In this document: piece after piece, positions 8,607 through 17,058 of the stretch
Numbering within the stretch: the first letter of the stretch is position 1
Layout: the number at the start of each line of letters is the position of its first letter
Assembly: GCF_002269125.1 (NCBI RefSeq)
Contig: NZ_NQKI01000010.1
Location: forward strand, 1-64,000
Direction of reading: 5' to 3'
Origin: Pseudomonas lundensis
GTDB taxonomy: Bacteria; Pseudomonadota; Gammaproteobacteria; Pseudomonadales; Pseudomonadaceae
Length of the DNA: 64,000 nucleotides
Made by a program: the position numbers and the translations under genes
The notes under the pieces: model-generated
The model's input: the letters and a program-made list of their open reading frames with translations, nothing else
What the model was told of the DNA's origin: nothing
Databases searched by the model: none

Positions 8607-10205
8607 TTAGTCGGCGATGCTCACGCCGGAAAAAGCGTTACGGCCAAACGGGCTTACGGTGAAACCCTGAACCTTGGCGCTCAGCGGCTGGTTGACCGTG
8701 GAGTGGGCGATGGGTGTGATCGGCACTTGTTGCTTGAGCAACTGCTGGGCTTGTTTGTACAGCACGGTGCGCTGATCGCGGTCGGTGACGATTTTGGCGT
8801 TCTTGACCAGCGTGTCGTACTCCTTGTTGCACCACATGGAGTAGTTGTTGCCGCCAATCGCGTCGCAGTTATAAAGCGTGCCCAGCCAGTTGTCCGGGTC
8901 CCCATTGTCACCGGTCCAGCCAATCAGGCTGATGTCGTGCTCGCCATTTTTGGTGCGCTTGATGTACTCGCCCCATTCGTAGCTGACAATTTTGACCTTC
9001 AGCCCGATTTTGCCCCAATCCGATTGCAGCATCTCGGCCATCAGCTTGGCATTGGGGTTGTAGGGACGTTGCACCGGCATCGCCCACAGGGTGATTTCAG
9101 TGCCTTCCTTGACCCCGGCGGCCTTAAGCATTTCTTTGGCCTTTTCGGGGTTGTAGGGCGCGTCCTTAATGGTGTCGTCATACGACCACTGGGTTGGCGG
9201 CATGGCGTTGACCGCTTTTTGCCCTGCGCCTTGATACACGGCAGTCAGGATGCTGTCCTTGTTAACGGCCATGTCCAGCGCCTGACGCACTTCAAGCTGA
9301 TCGAACGGCTTGTGCCTGACGTTGTAGGCAATGTAGCCAAGGTTAAAGCCGGGCTTTTCGATCACCTGCAATTTGGGGTCGCTTTTGAGGCTGGCGACAT
9401 CCGCCGGGCGCGGATTGAGGGAGACCTGGCATTCGTTTTTACGCAGCTTTTGCATGCGCGCCGAAGCGTCGGTGTTGATCGAGAAAATCAGGTTGTCGAG
9501 CTTGACCTGGCTCGGGTCCCAATAGTCCTTGTTGGCTGCATACCGGATGTTCGAGTCCTTCTGGTAGCGCTGAAACACATAAGGGCCGGTGCCCACCGGT
9601 TTTTGATTGATGTCACTGGGTTTGCCGTTCTTGAGCAGTTGGTCCGCGTACTCAGCGGACAGAATTGCAGCAAAGCTCATGGCGATGTTCTGGATGAACG
9701 CTGCGTCGACCGAGTTGAGCGTGATCACCACAGTCATCGGGTCGGTCTTTTCAACGCGGGCGATGTTCTTGTCCAGGCTCATGCTGCTGAAGTAAGGAAA
9801 CTCGGTGGGGTACGCTTTGCGAAAGGGATGTTCACGATCGAGCATGCGATTGAAGCTGAACAGCACGTCGTCTGCGTTGAAATCCCGGGTCGGCGTAAAC
9901 CATTTGGTGGTATGGAATTTCACGCCGGGACGCAGGTGGAAGGTATAGGTCAGGCCGTCCTCTGAAATATCCCAGTGTGTTGCCAAGGCAGGTCCTGCTG
10001 CTGTTCCGCCTTTTTCAAATTCTGCGAGACGGTTGTAGATCGGTTCCGAGGCATCGTTGTCTGTGGCGGTGGTGTACTGCGCCGTGTCAAATCCGGCCGG
10101 ACTGCCTTCAGAGCAAAACACCAAGCTGTTGGCTGCTTGCGCGATAGGGCTGCTGACAAGCACGCCAGCGCTGAGTAGTGCGGATAAAACCATAAGGTTA
10201 CGCAT
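8607..10205 (-). CDS. dppA: Periplasmic dipeptide-binding protein (DppA paralogue 2)
   Basis: This 532-residue SBP_bac_5 protein has a signal peptide of about 24 residues (ending AQAA). It is very close to the paralogue at 10507-12132: both share the MPPTQWSYDDTIKD and YNPEKAKE segments and the start of the mature chain (LVFCSEGSPAGFD). A tandem duplication is the simplest origin. It should deliver peptides to DppBCDF, with a specificity that need not equal that of its neighbours. It is transcribed with opdP downstream unless the hairpin at 8560-8578 reduces read-through. Confidence 0.92.
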   Translation of the reverse strand: MRNLMVLSALLSAGVLVSSPIAQAANSLVFCSEGSPAGFDTAQYTTATDNDASEPIYNRLAEFEKGGTAAGPALATHWDISEDGLTYTFHLRPGVKFHTTKWFTPTRDFNADDVLFSFNRMLDREHPFRKAYPTEFPYFSSMSLDKNIARVEKTDPMTVVITLNSVDAAFIQNIAMSFAAILSAEYADQLLKNGKPSDINQKPVGTGPYVFQRYQKDSNIRYAANKDYWDPSQVKLDNLIFSINTDASARMQKLRKNECQVSLNPRPADVASLKSDPKLQVIEKPGFNLGYIAYNVRHKPFDQLEVRQALDMAVNKDSILTAVYQGAGQKAVNAMPPTQWSYDDTIKDAPYNPEKAKEMLKAAGVKEGTEITLWAMPVQRPYNPNAKLMAEMLQSDWGKIGLKVKIVSYEWGEYIKRTKNGEHDISLIGWTGDNGDPDNWLGTLYNCDAIGGNNYSMWCNKEYDTLVKNAKIVTDRDQRTVLYKQAQQLLKQQVPITPIAHSTVNQPLSAKVQGFTVSPFGRNAFSGVSIAD

Positions 10206-10506
10206 TGCGATCCCAATCCTTTTCTTGTTTTTGTGTCCTGAGTGAGCGCCTTCTACGGTCGCGGTGTTCTCAGGGCGTCGACGTCCTCGGCTACGGTTAG
10301 ACCTGCGGTGCTTATCTACAGACTGTTCTGAAACCTTATGAGGTCTATGGGCAGTCGTGAATGCGCCGGGCCTGACAGGAGCGTAGGAAAAGTCTCAGCG
10401 TCCTATAGCCTCTGCTGTAGTACAGAGTGGCTTCAGGATGAAGGGGATTTCCGCCGTCCTGGCAGATAAGACAGTGCGGCGGGTCAGCCACACTGTCCGG
10501 TCCTTT
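10206..10506. other. 301-bp gap between two dppA paralogues
   Basis: There is no credible gene. The only clear structure is a stem-loop (GACAGTG at 10470-10476, CACTGTC at 10491-10497), 10 bases after the dppA stop codon on the minus strand. The rest probably holds a leader or promoter for the next dppA, but I see no convincing -35/-10 pair. Confidence 0.5.
10470..10497 (-). terminator. Stem-loop after dppA stop codon
   Basis: Seven-base perfect arms enclose a 14-base loop, 10 bases downstream of the dppA stop. The following minus-strand sequence starts with TT but has no long U-run, so it would be a weak terminator or 3'-end stabiliser that lowers expression of genes further along. Confidence 0.45.
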
Positions 10507-12132
10507 TTATTTGCTGATGCCAACACCGTAGAAGGACGTCAGGCCGAGCGGGCTGATTTTGAAGTCCTGGACGTTGCTGCGCATCGGTTGATACACCGTG
10601 GAGTGCGCGATAGGTGTCATCGGAACCTGCTCTTTGAGCAGGTGTTGCGCCTGTTTGTACAACCGGGTGCGCTCAGCCACATCGGTGGTGGACTTGGCTT
10701 GTTTGATTAACGTGTCGAACTCGGGGTTACACCATTTGGAGAAGTTGTTGCCATTAATGGCATCGCAACCAAACAGCGTGCCGAGCCAGTTGTCAGGGTC
10801 ACCGTTATCACCGCTCCAGCCAATCAGCATGGCGCCGTTTTCACCGCCTTTGGAACGCTTGATGTACTCGCCCCATTCATAGGTCACGATCTTGGCTTTG
10901 ATGCCCACTTTGTCCCAGTCCGACTGAAGCATTTCGGCCATCAGTTTTGCATTGGGGTTGTAAGGGCGCTGCACAGGCATGGCCCACAAAGTGATTTCCG
11001 TGCCGGGCTTGATCCCGGCTTCTTTGAGCAGTTCTTTGGCTTTTTCCGGGTTGTAGGGGGTGTCTTTGATGGTGTCGTCGTACGACCACTGCGTCGGCGG
11101 CATACCGTTGACAGCCAGTTGTCCAGCGCCCTGATACACCGAATCAATGATTTGCTGCTTGTTCACCGCCATGTCCAGCGCCTGACGGACTTTGAGCTGT
11201 GCCATCGGGTTGGGCTGGTCGCTGCCTTTGATTTTGTCCATTACGTTGTAGGCGATGTAACCCACGTTAAAGCCTGGCTTGTCTGGCATCTGCAGAGCCG
11301 GGTCTTCTTTAAGCGCCTTGAGGTCAGCCGGGCGCGGGTAGATCGTAACTTGGCATTCGTTCTTTTTCAGTTTTTGCATACGCACCGACGGGTCGGTGGT
11401 GATAGCAAAAATCAGGTTGTCAATTTTGACGTCTTCAGGCTTCCAGTAGTCCTTGTTACCGGTGTAACGGATATTGGAATCTTTCTGATAGCTCTTGAAG
11501 ACAAAGGGCCCTGTGCCAATCGGTTTTTGATTGATGTCTGCGGGGCGGCCTTCTTTAAGCAGTTTGTCGGCATATTCCGCCGACCCGATGGACGCGAAGT
11601 GCATGGCCATGTTCTGAATGAACGCGGCGTCGACAGTGTTCAGCGTGAACCTGACCGTTTTGTCGTCAATTTTCTCGACTTTGGCGATGTTTTTATCCAT
11701 GCCCATGTCGGTGAAGTAGGGGAACTCTGTGGGGTACGCCTTACGAAACGGCATGTCTTTATCGAGCATGCGGTTGAACGTGAAAAGCACGTCATCGGCG
11801 TTGAAGTCGCGGGTGGGCTTGAAGTAAGGCGTTGTATGGAATTTGACCCCGTCACGCAAATGGAAGGTGTAGGTCAGGTTATCGGGGGAAATGTCCCAGC
11901 TTGTCGCCAAGCCAGGCTCGACCTGGGTGCTGCCACGTTCGAATTGGCTCAGGCGGTTGAAAATGGTTTCGGCTGATGCATCGAAATCGGTCCCGGTGGT
12001 GTACTGGCCCGGGTCAAAACCGGCTGGGCTGCCTTCAGAGCAAAACACCAGATTGGTCGCTGCATGAGCGAAAGGTGCACTTGCCAGCAGGCTGGCGCCC
12101 ACTAAAAACGGAATGACCGCGTGTTTGAACAT
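10507..12132 (-). CDS. dppA: Periplasmic dipeptide-binding protein (DppA paralogue 1, first gene of the locus)
   Basis: The 541-residue SBP_bac_5 protein has a signal peptide (about residues 1-24, ending AHAA). The ATG at 12132 is preferred to an in-frame start 30 codons upstream because only it gives a signal peptide with a GAGG-like site before it. It closely resembles the paralogue downstream but has a short insertion (KIKGSDQPNPMAQ) in the central domain. It is the promoter-proximal gene of the minus-strand dpp locus. The 420 bases upstream hold repeated GACGCA/TGCGTC motifs that may be regulatory. Confidence 0.92.
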   Translation of the reverse strand: MFKHAVIPFLVGASLLASAPFAHAATNLVFCSEGSPAGFDPGQYTTGTDFDASAETIFNRLSQFERGSTQVEPGLATSWDISPDNLTYTFHLRDGVKFHTTPYFKPTRDFNADDVLFTFNRMLDKDMPFRKAYPTEFPYFTDMGMDKNIAKVEKIDDKTVRFTLNTVDAAFIQNMAMHFASIGSAEYADKLLKEGRPADINQKPIGTGPFVFKSYQKDSNIRYTGNKDYWKPEDVKIDNLIFAITTDPSVRMQKLKKNECQVTIYPRPADLKALKEDPALQMPDKPGFNVGYIAYNVMDKIKGSDQPNPMAQLKVRQALDMAVNKQQIIDSVYQGAGQLAVNGMPPTQWSYDDTIKDTPYNPEKAKELLKEAGIKPGTEITLWAMPVQRPYNPNAKLMAEMLQSDWDKVGIKAKIVTYEWGEYIKRSKGGENGAMLIGWSGDNGDPDNWLGTLFGCDAINGNNFSKWCNPEFDTLIKQAKSTTDVAERTRLYKQAQHLLKEQVPMTPIAHSTVYQPMRSNVQDFKISPLGLTSFYGVGISK

Positions 12133-12291
12133 GGTGGCCTCATGATTTTTGTCATTTTTGGTTTGAGGGCGACCTTGTGAGTCGACCCGGCGATACTTAT
12201 GCACGGCCCATACCCAATGCAAGATGCGTTAACGGTTGAAACCTAAATACGTGGAACGATCGTACAGGAATGTCGCTTTTATATAACTTAT

Positions 12292-12328
12292 GACGCATTT
12301 GATCGTTTGCGTCGGGTTTTTTGACGCA
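12292..12328. promoter_or_regulatory. GACGCA / TGCGTC motif cluster upstream of dppA
   Basis: GACGCA (12292-12297) and its complement TGCGTC (12308-12313) form an inverted repeat with a 10-base spacer. A further GACGCA is at 12323-12328. The cluster lies about 160-195 bases upstream of the first dppA, beside an AT-rich possible -10. It may be an operator, but the cognate regulator is unknown. Confidence 0.45.
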
Positions 12329-12495
12329 TTTTGAAACGCCTTTAGGGATCCATGAAACTTCAATCGCACTGTTTTGAGTCGTGGGTGTTACTTATCTAGA
12401 CTCTTGCGTTGAAAAGCTGTCAGTTAAAACTGGAGTCGCACGAGGGCTTTTTCTTTTGTTTGTGTGAGATTTTGGAGTAGGAGATTTCGCAGGCA

Positions 12496-12532
12496 TTAAA
12501 AAGCCCCTGAGACGTTGTCACCTCAGGGGCTT
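12496..12532 (-). terminator. Terminator of the SIMPL-domain gene
   Basis: Arms AGCCCCTGAG (12502-12511) and CTCAGGGGCT (12522-12531) form a strong hairpin followed on the minus strand by TTTTTAA. It lies 20 bases after the gene's stop codon. Confidence 0.9.
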
Positions 12533-12552
12533 ATGCGCTTCGGCGTGGGCGC

Positions 12553-13272
12553 TTATTGCATTTGCACTTCAATCACGCCGTCGGCACTCATGCTGACTTC
12601 ACTGGTGCCGGCTTCGATTTCCGGCGTCGGTGCCGATTCCATATCGGCGGCTGCGGCTTTCATCATCATCGGGCTGCGCAGGAATGGCTGCGGGTAGCCG
12701 TTGCTGTTGAGGTTCAAGCTAACAATTTTGTACCCTTTCCCGCCCAACGCGTCGGTCGCCAGTTGGGCGCGAGCCTTAAAGGCGTTCACGGCGTCTTTAA
12801 GCAGAGCATCTTCGCTGGTTTTGCGAGCTGCGTTACCGACCGCGAACTGCATGTTACCCATCTTCAGGGTTTGCATCAGATCGCCGGTGAGCTTGGACAG
12901 GGCTGCGAAATCCGAACTTTCCAGGCGCAACTCGGCGCGCTCACGCCATCCCGTAATTTTCTGCGATTTGTTGTCGTAGACCGGGTAGCTGTTACGGCTG
13001 CCCTGACGCAGCGTGACGTCCTTGACCTGCTTGGCCTGACCGATGGCTTTGTTCATCGCAGTGGTGATTTCGGCGGCCAGCTTGGCGGCGTCTGCGTTTT
13101 GAGCCTCGGTGTACAACGTGACAATCATCAAATCCCGCGCAACTTCCTGGCTCGCTTCAGCGCGCAGTGAGACCTGGTTGTAATGCAAGTCATCGGCGGC
13201 CAGTGCGGGCAGGCTGGCAAATGCGCCCAGGCTCAGGGTCAAAAGGGCAGCAGTGCGTGGGAACGTAGACAT
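12553..13272 (-). CDS. SIMPL-domain (DUF541) periplasmic protein
   Basis: The product has 239 residues with a signal peptide (about 1-26, ending PALA). The DUF541/SIMPL pattern follows: LRAEASQEVARDLMIV, then GWRERAELRLES and a central ALSKLTGDL. Family members include E. coli YggE, linked to oxidative-stress tolerance, but no enzymatic role is established. ATG 13272 is chosen because AAGGAG lies 6 bases upstream and an earlier in-frame start would bury the signal peptide. It is divergent from roxS, and in PAO1 a conserved hypothetical lies in the same place between roxS and the dpp genes. Confidence 0.85.
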   Translation of the reverse strand: MSTFPRTAALLTLSLGAFASLPALAADDLHYNQVSLRAEASQEVARDLMIVTLYTEAQNADAAKLAAEITTAMNKAIGQAKQVKDVTLRQGSRNSYPVYDNKSQKITGWRERAELRLESSDFAALSKLTGDLMQTLKMGNMQFAVGNAARKTSEDALLKDAVNAFKARAQLATDALGGKGYKIVSLNLNSNGYPQPFLRSPMMMKAAAADMESAPTPEIEAGTSEVSMSADGVIEVQMQ

Positions 13273-13545
13273 GGAGGCTCCTTGAATGAGATCGACAAGC
13301 AGGGGTGTCCCTGCCTGTGTCTGAACCATAAGACTGTAGAAAGTTAATTTCAGTTCGCCCGCTTACATTTTCAATACATATACGGCCTGTCGCGACTCAG
13401 ACGATAGAGCGCATGTGCATGAGGAAGCATGGGTAGCTGTTATTGATAAAAAAACACTGTGGCCCATTGCCGCACTTTTGCCTGCGGAGCCGTCAGCTTG
13501 GTTATACTCCCGGCGATCCGCCTGGAGCGCTCATCAGGAGAGCTC

Positions 13546-14808
13546 ATGCTCGCCCCCGTACAGTTAATGTCTGCTGCCCGTCAGAACCTCTGGCGCCTAA
13601 CGATTATCCGCACTCTGGTCCTCGCTGCCCAAGCGGGATCGGTGGGGATCGCCTACCTGTTTGATTTGTTGCCGCTGCCCTGGTTTCAGCTGTGCATAAC
13701 CCTCGGGTGCTCGATGTTGTTGTGCGCGTTTACTGCCATCCGCTTGCGCACCACCTGGCCGGTCACTGAGCTGGAATATGCGCTGCAACTGACGTGCGAC
13801 CTGTTTATCCACAGCGCACTGCTGTATTTCTCGGGTGGTTCGACTAACCCGTTTGTGTCGTATTATCTGGTGCCTTTGACCATTGCTGCCGTGACGCTGC
13901 CATGGCGTTTCTCGGTGGCGTTGTCCGGGATCGCGCTGGCGCTCTACACGCTACTGCTGGTGCAGTCTTATCCGCTGGATACGGGCGCGTTCTTTCGCGA
14001 AAAGTTGCAGATCTACGGGATGTGGCTGAGTTTTGCGCTGTCGGCAGCCGTCATTACTTTCTTTGCTGCACGCATGGCCGAAGAGCTGCGACGTCAAGAA
14101 GAGTTACGGGCGCTGCGTCGTGAAGAAGGGTTACGCGATAAACAACTGCTGGCTGTGGCGACCCAGGCAGCGGGCGCGGCCCACGAGTTGGGTACGCCTT
14201 TGTCGACCATGAGCGTACTGCTTAAGGAAATGCGACGCGAACACCCGGATCCCGAATTGCAGGATGACCTGAGCGTGCTGCAAGACCAGGTCAAATTGTG
14301 CAAGGAAACCCTGCAACAACTGGTGCGTGCAGCAGAAGCCAATCGTCGGTTGGCGGTTGAGGTTCAAGACGTCACGCAGTGGCTGGACGAAGCTTTGAAC
14401 CGTTGGCATTTGATGCGCCCTGAAGCGACTTATCGCTTCAAGTGCCTGGGACATGCGCCCGTACCGCGCCTGGCGCCACCGCCTGATTTGACTCAGGCAT
14501 TGCTTAACCTGTTGAACAATGCAGCCGATGCCTGCCCGGAAGGGCTCGAAGTCACGGTGGACTGGGATGCCGTGGACCTGACGATCAGTATCCGCGACCA
14601 CGGAGCAGGTGTACCGTTGGCGATCGCCGAGCAAATTGGCAAACCTTTTTTTACCACCAAAGGCAAAGGTTTCGGCCTGGGCCTATTCTTGAGCAAAGCC
14701 AGCGTGACACGCGCTGGCGGCTCGGTAAAACTCTACAGTCATGAGGATGGCGGTACGCTCACCGAGCTGCGCCTGCCTCGTGTCGCCCGAGGAAACGAAA
14801 ATGAGTGA
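13546..14808 (+). CDS. roxS: Redox sensor histidine kinase RoxS (RegB/PrrB family)
   Basis: This 420-residue inner-membrane kinase responds to respiratory redox state. Six membrane helices occupy about residues 20-170 and contain the quinone-site heptapeptide GGSTNPF (97-103). The phosphoacceptor is His213 in AAHELGTPLS. The redox-box cysteine is Cys252 (QVKLCKETL), at nearly the same distance from the His as RegB Cys265. The GLGLF ATP-lid region follows near the C-terminus. ATG 13546 has AGGAG 5 bases upstream. Its last 8 bases overlap roxR, so the pair is translationally coupled. RoxSR in Pseudomonas controls the cyanide-insensitive oxidase and other respiratory genes. Confidence 0.93.
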   Translation: MLAPVQLMSAARQNLWRLTIIRTLVLAAQAGSVGIAYLFDLLPLPWFQLCITLGCSMLLCAFTAIRLRTTWPVTELEYALQLTCDLFIHSALLYFSGGSTNPFVSYYLVPLTIAAVTLPWRFSVALSGIALALYTLLLVQSYPLDTGAFFREKLQIYGMWLSFALSAAVITFFAARMAEELRRQEELRALRREEGLRDKQLLAVATQAAGAAHELGTPLSTMSVLLKEMRREHPDPELQDDLSVLQDQVKLCKETLQQLVRAAEANRRLAVEVQDVTQWLDEALNRWHLMRPEATYRFKCLGHAPVPRLAPPPDLTQALLNLLNNAADACPEGLEVTVDWDAVDLTISIRDHGAGVPLAIAEQIGKPFFTTKGKGFGLGLFLSKASVTRAGGSVKLYSHEDGGTLTELRLPRVARGNENE

Positions 14809-15361
14809 AGAAATCCAGGTCGAAGGCGAAGAACTGCCGCATCTGTTGTTGGTGGATGATGACGCAACGTTTACCCGTGTGATGGCACGCGCCATGAGTC
14901 GACGCGGTTTCCGTGTCAGTACGGCGGGCTCTGCGGAGGAAGGATTGGAGCTGGCGAAGCACGATCTGCCTGATTATGCTGCGCTGGATTTGAAAATGGA
15001 CGGCGATTCGGGGCTGGTACTGCTGCCCAAATTGCTTGAGCTTGATCCCGAAATGCGGGTCGTGATCCTCACCGGTTATTCCAGCATTGCCACTGCCGTC
15101 GAAGCCATCAAGCGCGGTGCCTGCAACTACCTGTGCAAACCTGCAGATGCCGATGACGTACTGGCTGCGTTGTTGACCCAACATGCCGATCTGGATGCAC
15201 TGGTGCCAGACAACCCCATGTCGGTAGACCGCCTGCAATGGGAGCATATCCAGCGCGTATTGGGCGAGCATGAAGGCAATATTTCGGCCACCGCCCGTGC
15301 CTTGGGCATGCACCGCCGCACTTTGCAGCGCAAATTACAGAAGCGTCCGGTACGACGCTGA
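14801..15361 (+). CDS. roxR: Redox response regulator RoxR (RegA/PrrA family)
   Basis: The product has 186 residues, with a receiver domain (phosphoacceptor Asp63 in ALDLKMDG, acidic pocket DDD at 19-21, Lys in LCKPAD) followed by a short linker with NPMS and a Fis-type helix-turn-helix (ISATARALGMHRRTLQRKL) at the C-terminus. This is the exact RegA layout. ATG 14801 overlaps the end of roxS and has GAGGA 7 bases before it. It is activated by RoxS phosphorylation. Confidence 0.94.
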   Translation: MSEEIQVEGEELPHLLLVDDDATFTRVMARAMSRRGFRVSTAGSAEEGLELAKHDLPDYAALDLKMDGDSGLVLLPKLLELDPEMRVVILTGYSSIATAVEAIKRGACNYLCKPADADDVLAALLTQHADLDALVPDNPMSVDRLQWEHIQRVLGEHEGNISATARALGMHRRTLQRKLQKRPVRR

Positions 15362-15374
15362 GCCGAGCGGTTTT

Positions 15375-15411
15375 AACTGAAGCGCCGGCCGTACTGGCCG
15401 GTTTGTCAGTT
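15375..15411 (+). terminator. Two-step stem-loop after roxR
   Basis: Outer arms AACTGA and TCAGTT and inner arms CCGGCC and GGCCGG form a symmetrical hairpin 13 bases after the roxR stop. No U-run follows, so termination may be incomplete. Confidence 0.6.
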
Positions 15412-15485
15412 GGGCTCTGCGCTCGCGCTCGTTAGTCTTGGCCATGTGCATGCTAGAGTGCTGGCTTCGACTCCCGGAGCACGTC

Positions 15486-15980
15486 ATGAGCCGTTTACTG
15501 CGTTACGTCGCACCTTTTCTAATGCTGGTTAGCCTGCCTTTGGCGGCTGCACCTGCGGCACCTCCCCTTTTGCACTCGCAGTTTTTGCCTGCGGATGACT
15601 TGCAATTGCGCGCCGAAAAACCTGAGCAGCAGCAGTTGATGCTGGTGACGTCCTATTCGGTGGTCGTGGGCAGTCAACGTCAGTCCAATCAACAGCCGAT
15701 TCCCGTGACCTCGCCACTGTTTATCCGCTTGAAAGGCAAGCCGATGAGCCAGGGAGCAACGGTGCGCGAGGTGTTGATCTCGTTTGACGGGGAAAGCAAA
15801 AGCCTGAAAAAACCCGTATTCGACAGTATGACCAGAACCCTGACGCTCTCCTACCCCGTTGCGCAGTATCGCGTGGTGATGGACCTTTTGCGCAACGACA
15901 CGGTTTATTGCCAATTTTTGACCTATGCCAATGGCCATATCTGGGCCGACTTGCACACCGGCAGCGTGCGCGCACGTTGA
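15486..15980 (+). CDS. Exported hypothetical protein
   Basis: The product has 164 residues. The signal peptide is clear (MSRLLRYVAPFLMLVSLPLA, cleavage near residue 23). The mature part is a beta-rich chain of about 140 residues with no motif I recognise; it ends HTGSVRAR. ATG 15486 has GGAG 7 bases upstream, while the upstream in-frame ATG would mask the signal peptide. It follows roxR, and a conserved hypothetical occupies this place in PAO1 too. Function unknown. Confidence 0.75.
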   Translation: MSRLLRYVAPFLMLVSLPLAAAPAAPPLLHSQFLPADDLQLRAEKPEQQQLMLVTSYSVVVGSQRQSNQQPIPVTSPLFIRLKGKPMSQGATVREVLISFDGESKSLKKPVFDSMTRTLTLSYPVAQYRVVMDLLRNDTVYCQFLTYANGHIWADLHTGSVRAR

Positions 15981-16031
15981 GCCTTGGGTAAACTGCGGGC
16001 CCCGTGAAGTATCAGCAAGCTGGAGTCGGAC

Positions 16032-16319
16032 ATGCGTAAAGACAAGAAACAGTTGATTGGCGATGAGATCGGCGATGAGCAGATCAAGTTGTTCCTGGAC
16101 TTCGAGCCCGTGGACGCGACATCTCCCTCGCTGCACAAATTGATCAAGGCCTATCGCGGATTGCGCATCGACGATTTCGAGCGTTTTCTGACGTTCTTCA
16201 AGCAAGCCGGGTATGACCTTGATGGCAAGGACGAGCATGGCCAGACCTTCGTGGATTTGATCAAGGATCAGCGCAACGCTGCCGAGTACATCGAACTGAT
16301 CGCCAGCGCCCGCGGTTGA
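16032..16319 (+). CDS. PA4642-family conserved small protein
   Basis: The 95-residue cytoplasmic protein starts MRKDKKQLIGDEIGDEQIK and is recognisable as the PA4642 family, conserved in Pseudomonas. It is charged and helical, with an ankyrin-like DGKDEHGQTFVDLIKDQ segment near the C-terminus and no membrane segment. No function is established. It lies near malate:quinone oxidoreductase, as in PAO1. Confidence 0.82.
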   Translation: MRKDKKQLIGDEIGDEQIKLFLDFEPVDATSPSLHKLIKAYRGLRIDDFERFLTFFKQAGYDLDGKDEHGQTFVDLIKDQRNAAEYIELIASARG

Positions 16320-16511
16320 TCTGCCCCTGATGTCGCGGCCTCCCAGGCTGCGACGACGCACGCTTCACTCAATACAGATCTGTCTTACAGCCTGCGTGTT
16401 AATGACGACGGGGCACTTTTTCGTGGGCGGTTAATACTCAGGTCGACAGCCAGTCTGTCCACTGTTCATCAGGATGATGAGCGGTGCAAAAAAATTGAAA
16501 GGATTTCAACG

Positions 16512-16967
16512 TTGAAAGCAATAAAACGTTTTATCACTCGCTTGCTGCTGGGTCTGGGATTAAGTGTCATGGGCGCGCCAGCAATGGCTGTTGATAAGGT
16601 GCTGGAGGTCGAGATTCATAATGCGACCACTGCGCCGATTGCGCCGGGAGAGGGGTTTTCATGGCTGGAAAGCCCCCAGAATGCAGGTCATGACTTTGTT
16701 GTTGAGCCGGGCGGCAGCCAGGAGCTGACGTACTATATGCCGCAAGCGCGCGGTAGCGAGTCGTTCAGTTATCAACAGGGCGAGCGGGAGTGCGCCTTCA
16801 GCTTCAGCCATCTCACCCCAGCCAATACCAGGATCAATCGTCAGGTCAACGCCCGCTCCACCGGGAAAATGCTGAGCCGCTGTCGCGCAGAGTTGATTCC
16901 GGTGATAGACGATGATGACTTTGTGAGCAATGGCGGAACGCGTGTGCTGTTCACCATGGGGCAGTGA
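16512..16967 (+). CDS. Exported hypothetical protein with TTG start
   Basis: The product has 151 residues. The start is TTG at 16512, supported by GAAAGGA about 8 bases upstream and by a complete signal peptide (basic MKAIKRF, hydrophobic core, cleavage after AMA near residue 26). The mature chain resembles a small beta-sandwich and contains two Cys that could form a disulfide. It ends in an acidic DDDD patch before VLFTMGQ. I recognise no family. It sits alone, pointing toward the convergent mqo gene. Confidence 0.7.
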   Translation: MKAIKRFITRLLLGLGLSVMGAPAMAVDKVLEVEIHNATTAPIAPGEGFSWLESPQNAGHDFVVEPGGSQELTYYMPQARGSESFSYQQGERECAFSFSHLTPANTRINRQVNARSTGKMLSRCRAELIPVIDDDDFVSNGGTRVLFTMGQ

Positions 16968-16993
16968 TTTAACACTTGTGCGCTATTTGAGTG

Positions 16994-17027
16994 CAAAAAA
17001 AGCCCTCACCCCAGAAAGGGTGAGGGC
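16994..17027 (-). terminator. Terminator of mqo
   Basis: Arms GCCCTCACCC (17002-17011) and GGGTGAGGGC (17018-17027) form a strong hairpin followed on the minus strand by a run of seven T, 32 bases after the mqo stop codon. Confidence 0.92.
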
Positions 17028-17058
17028 GCTAGCGTGACGTTGAAACCCTAAGGCCGCG

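Larger units (their letters stand above)
12133..12552. other. 420-bp upstream region of the dpp locus
   Basis: No gene is seen. It contains an inverted repeat plus a third copy of GACGCA (12292-12328), an AT-rich stretch (ATATAA, 12281-12290) that could hold a minus-strand -10 box, and the terminator of the neighbouring SIMPL gene (12496-12532). In PAO1 the dpp repressor gene psdR lies inside the dpp region. No such gene is present here or elsewhere in the window. Confidence 0.55.
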
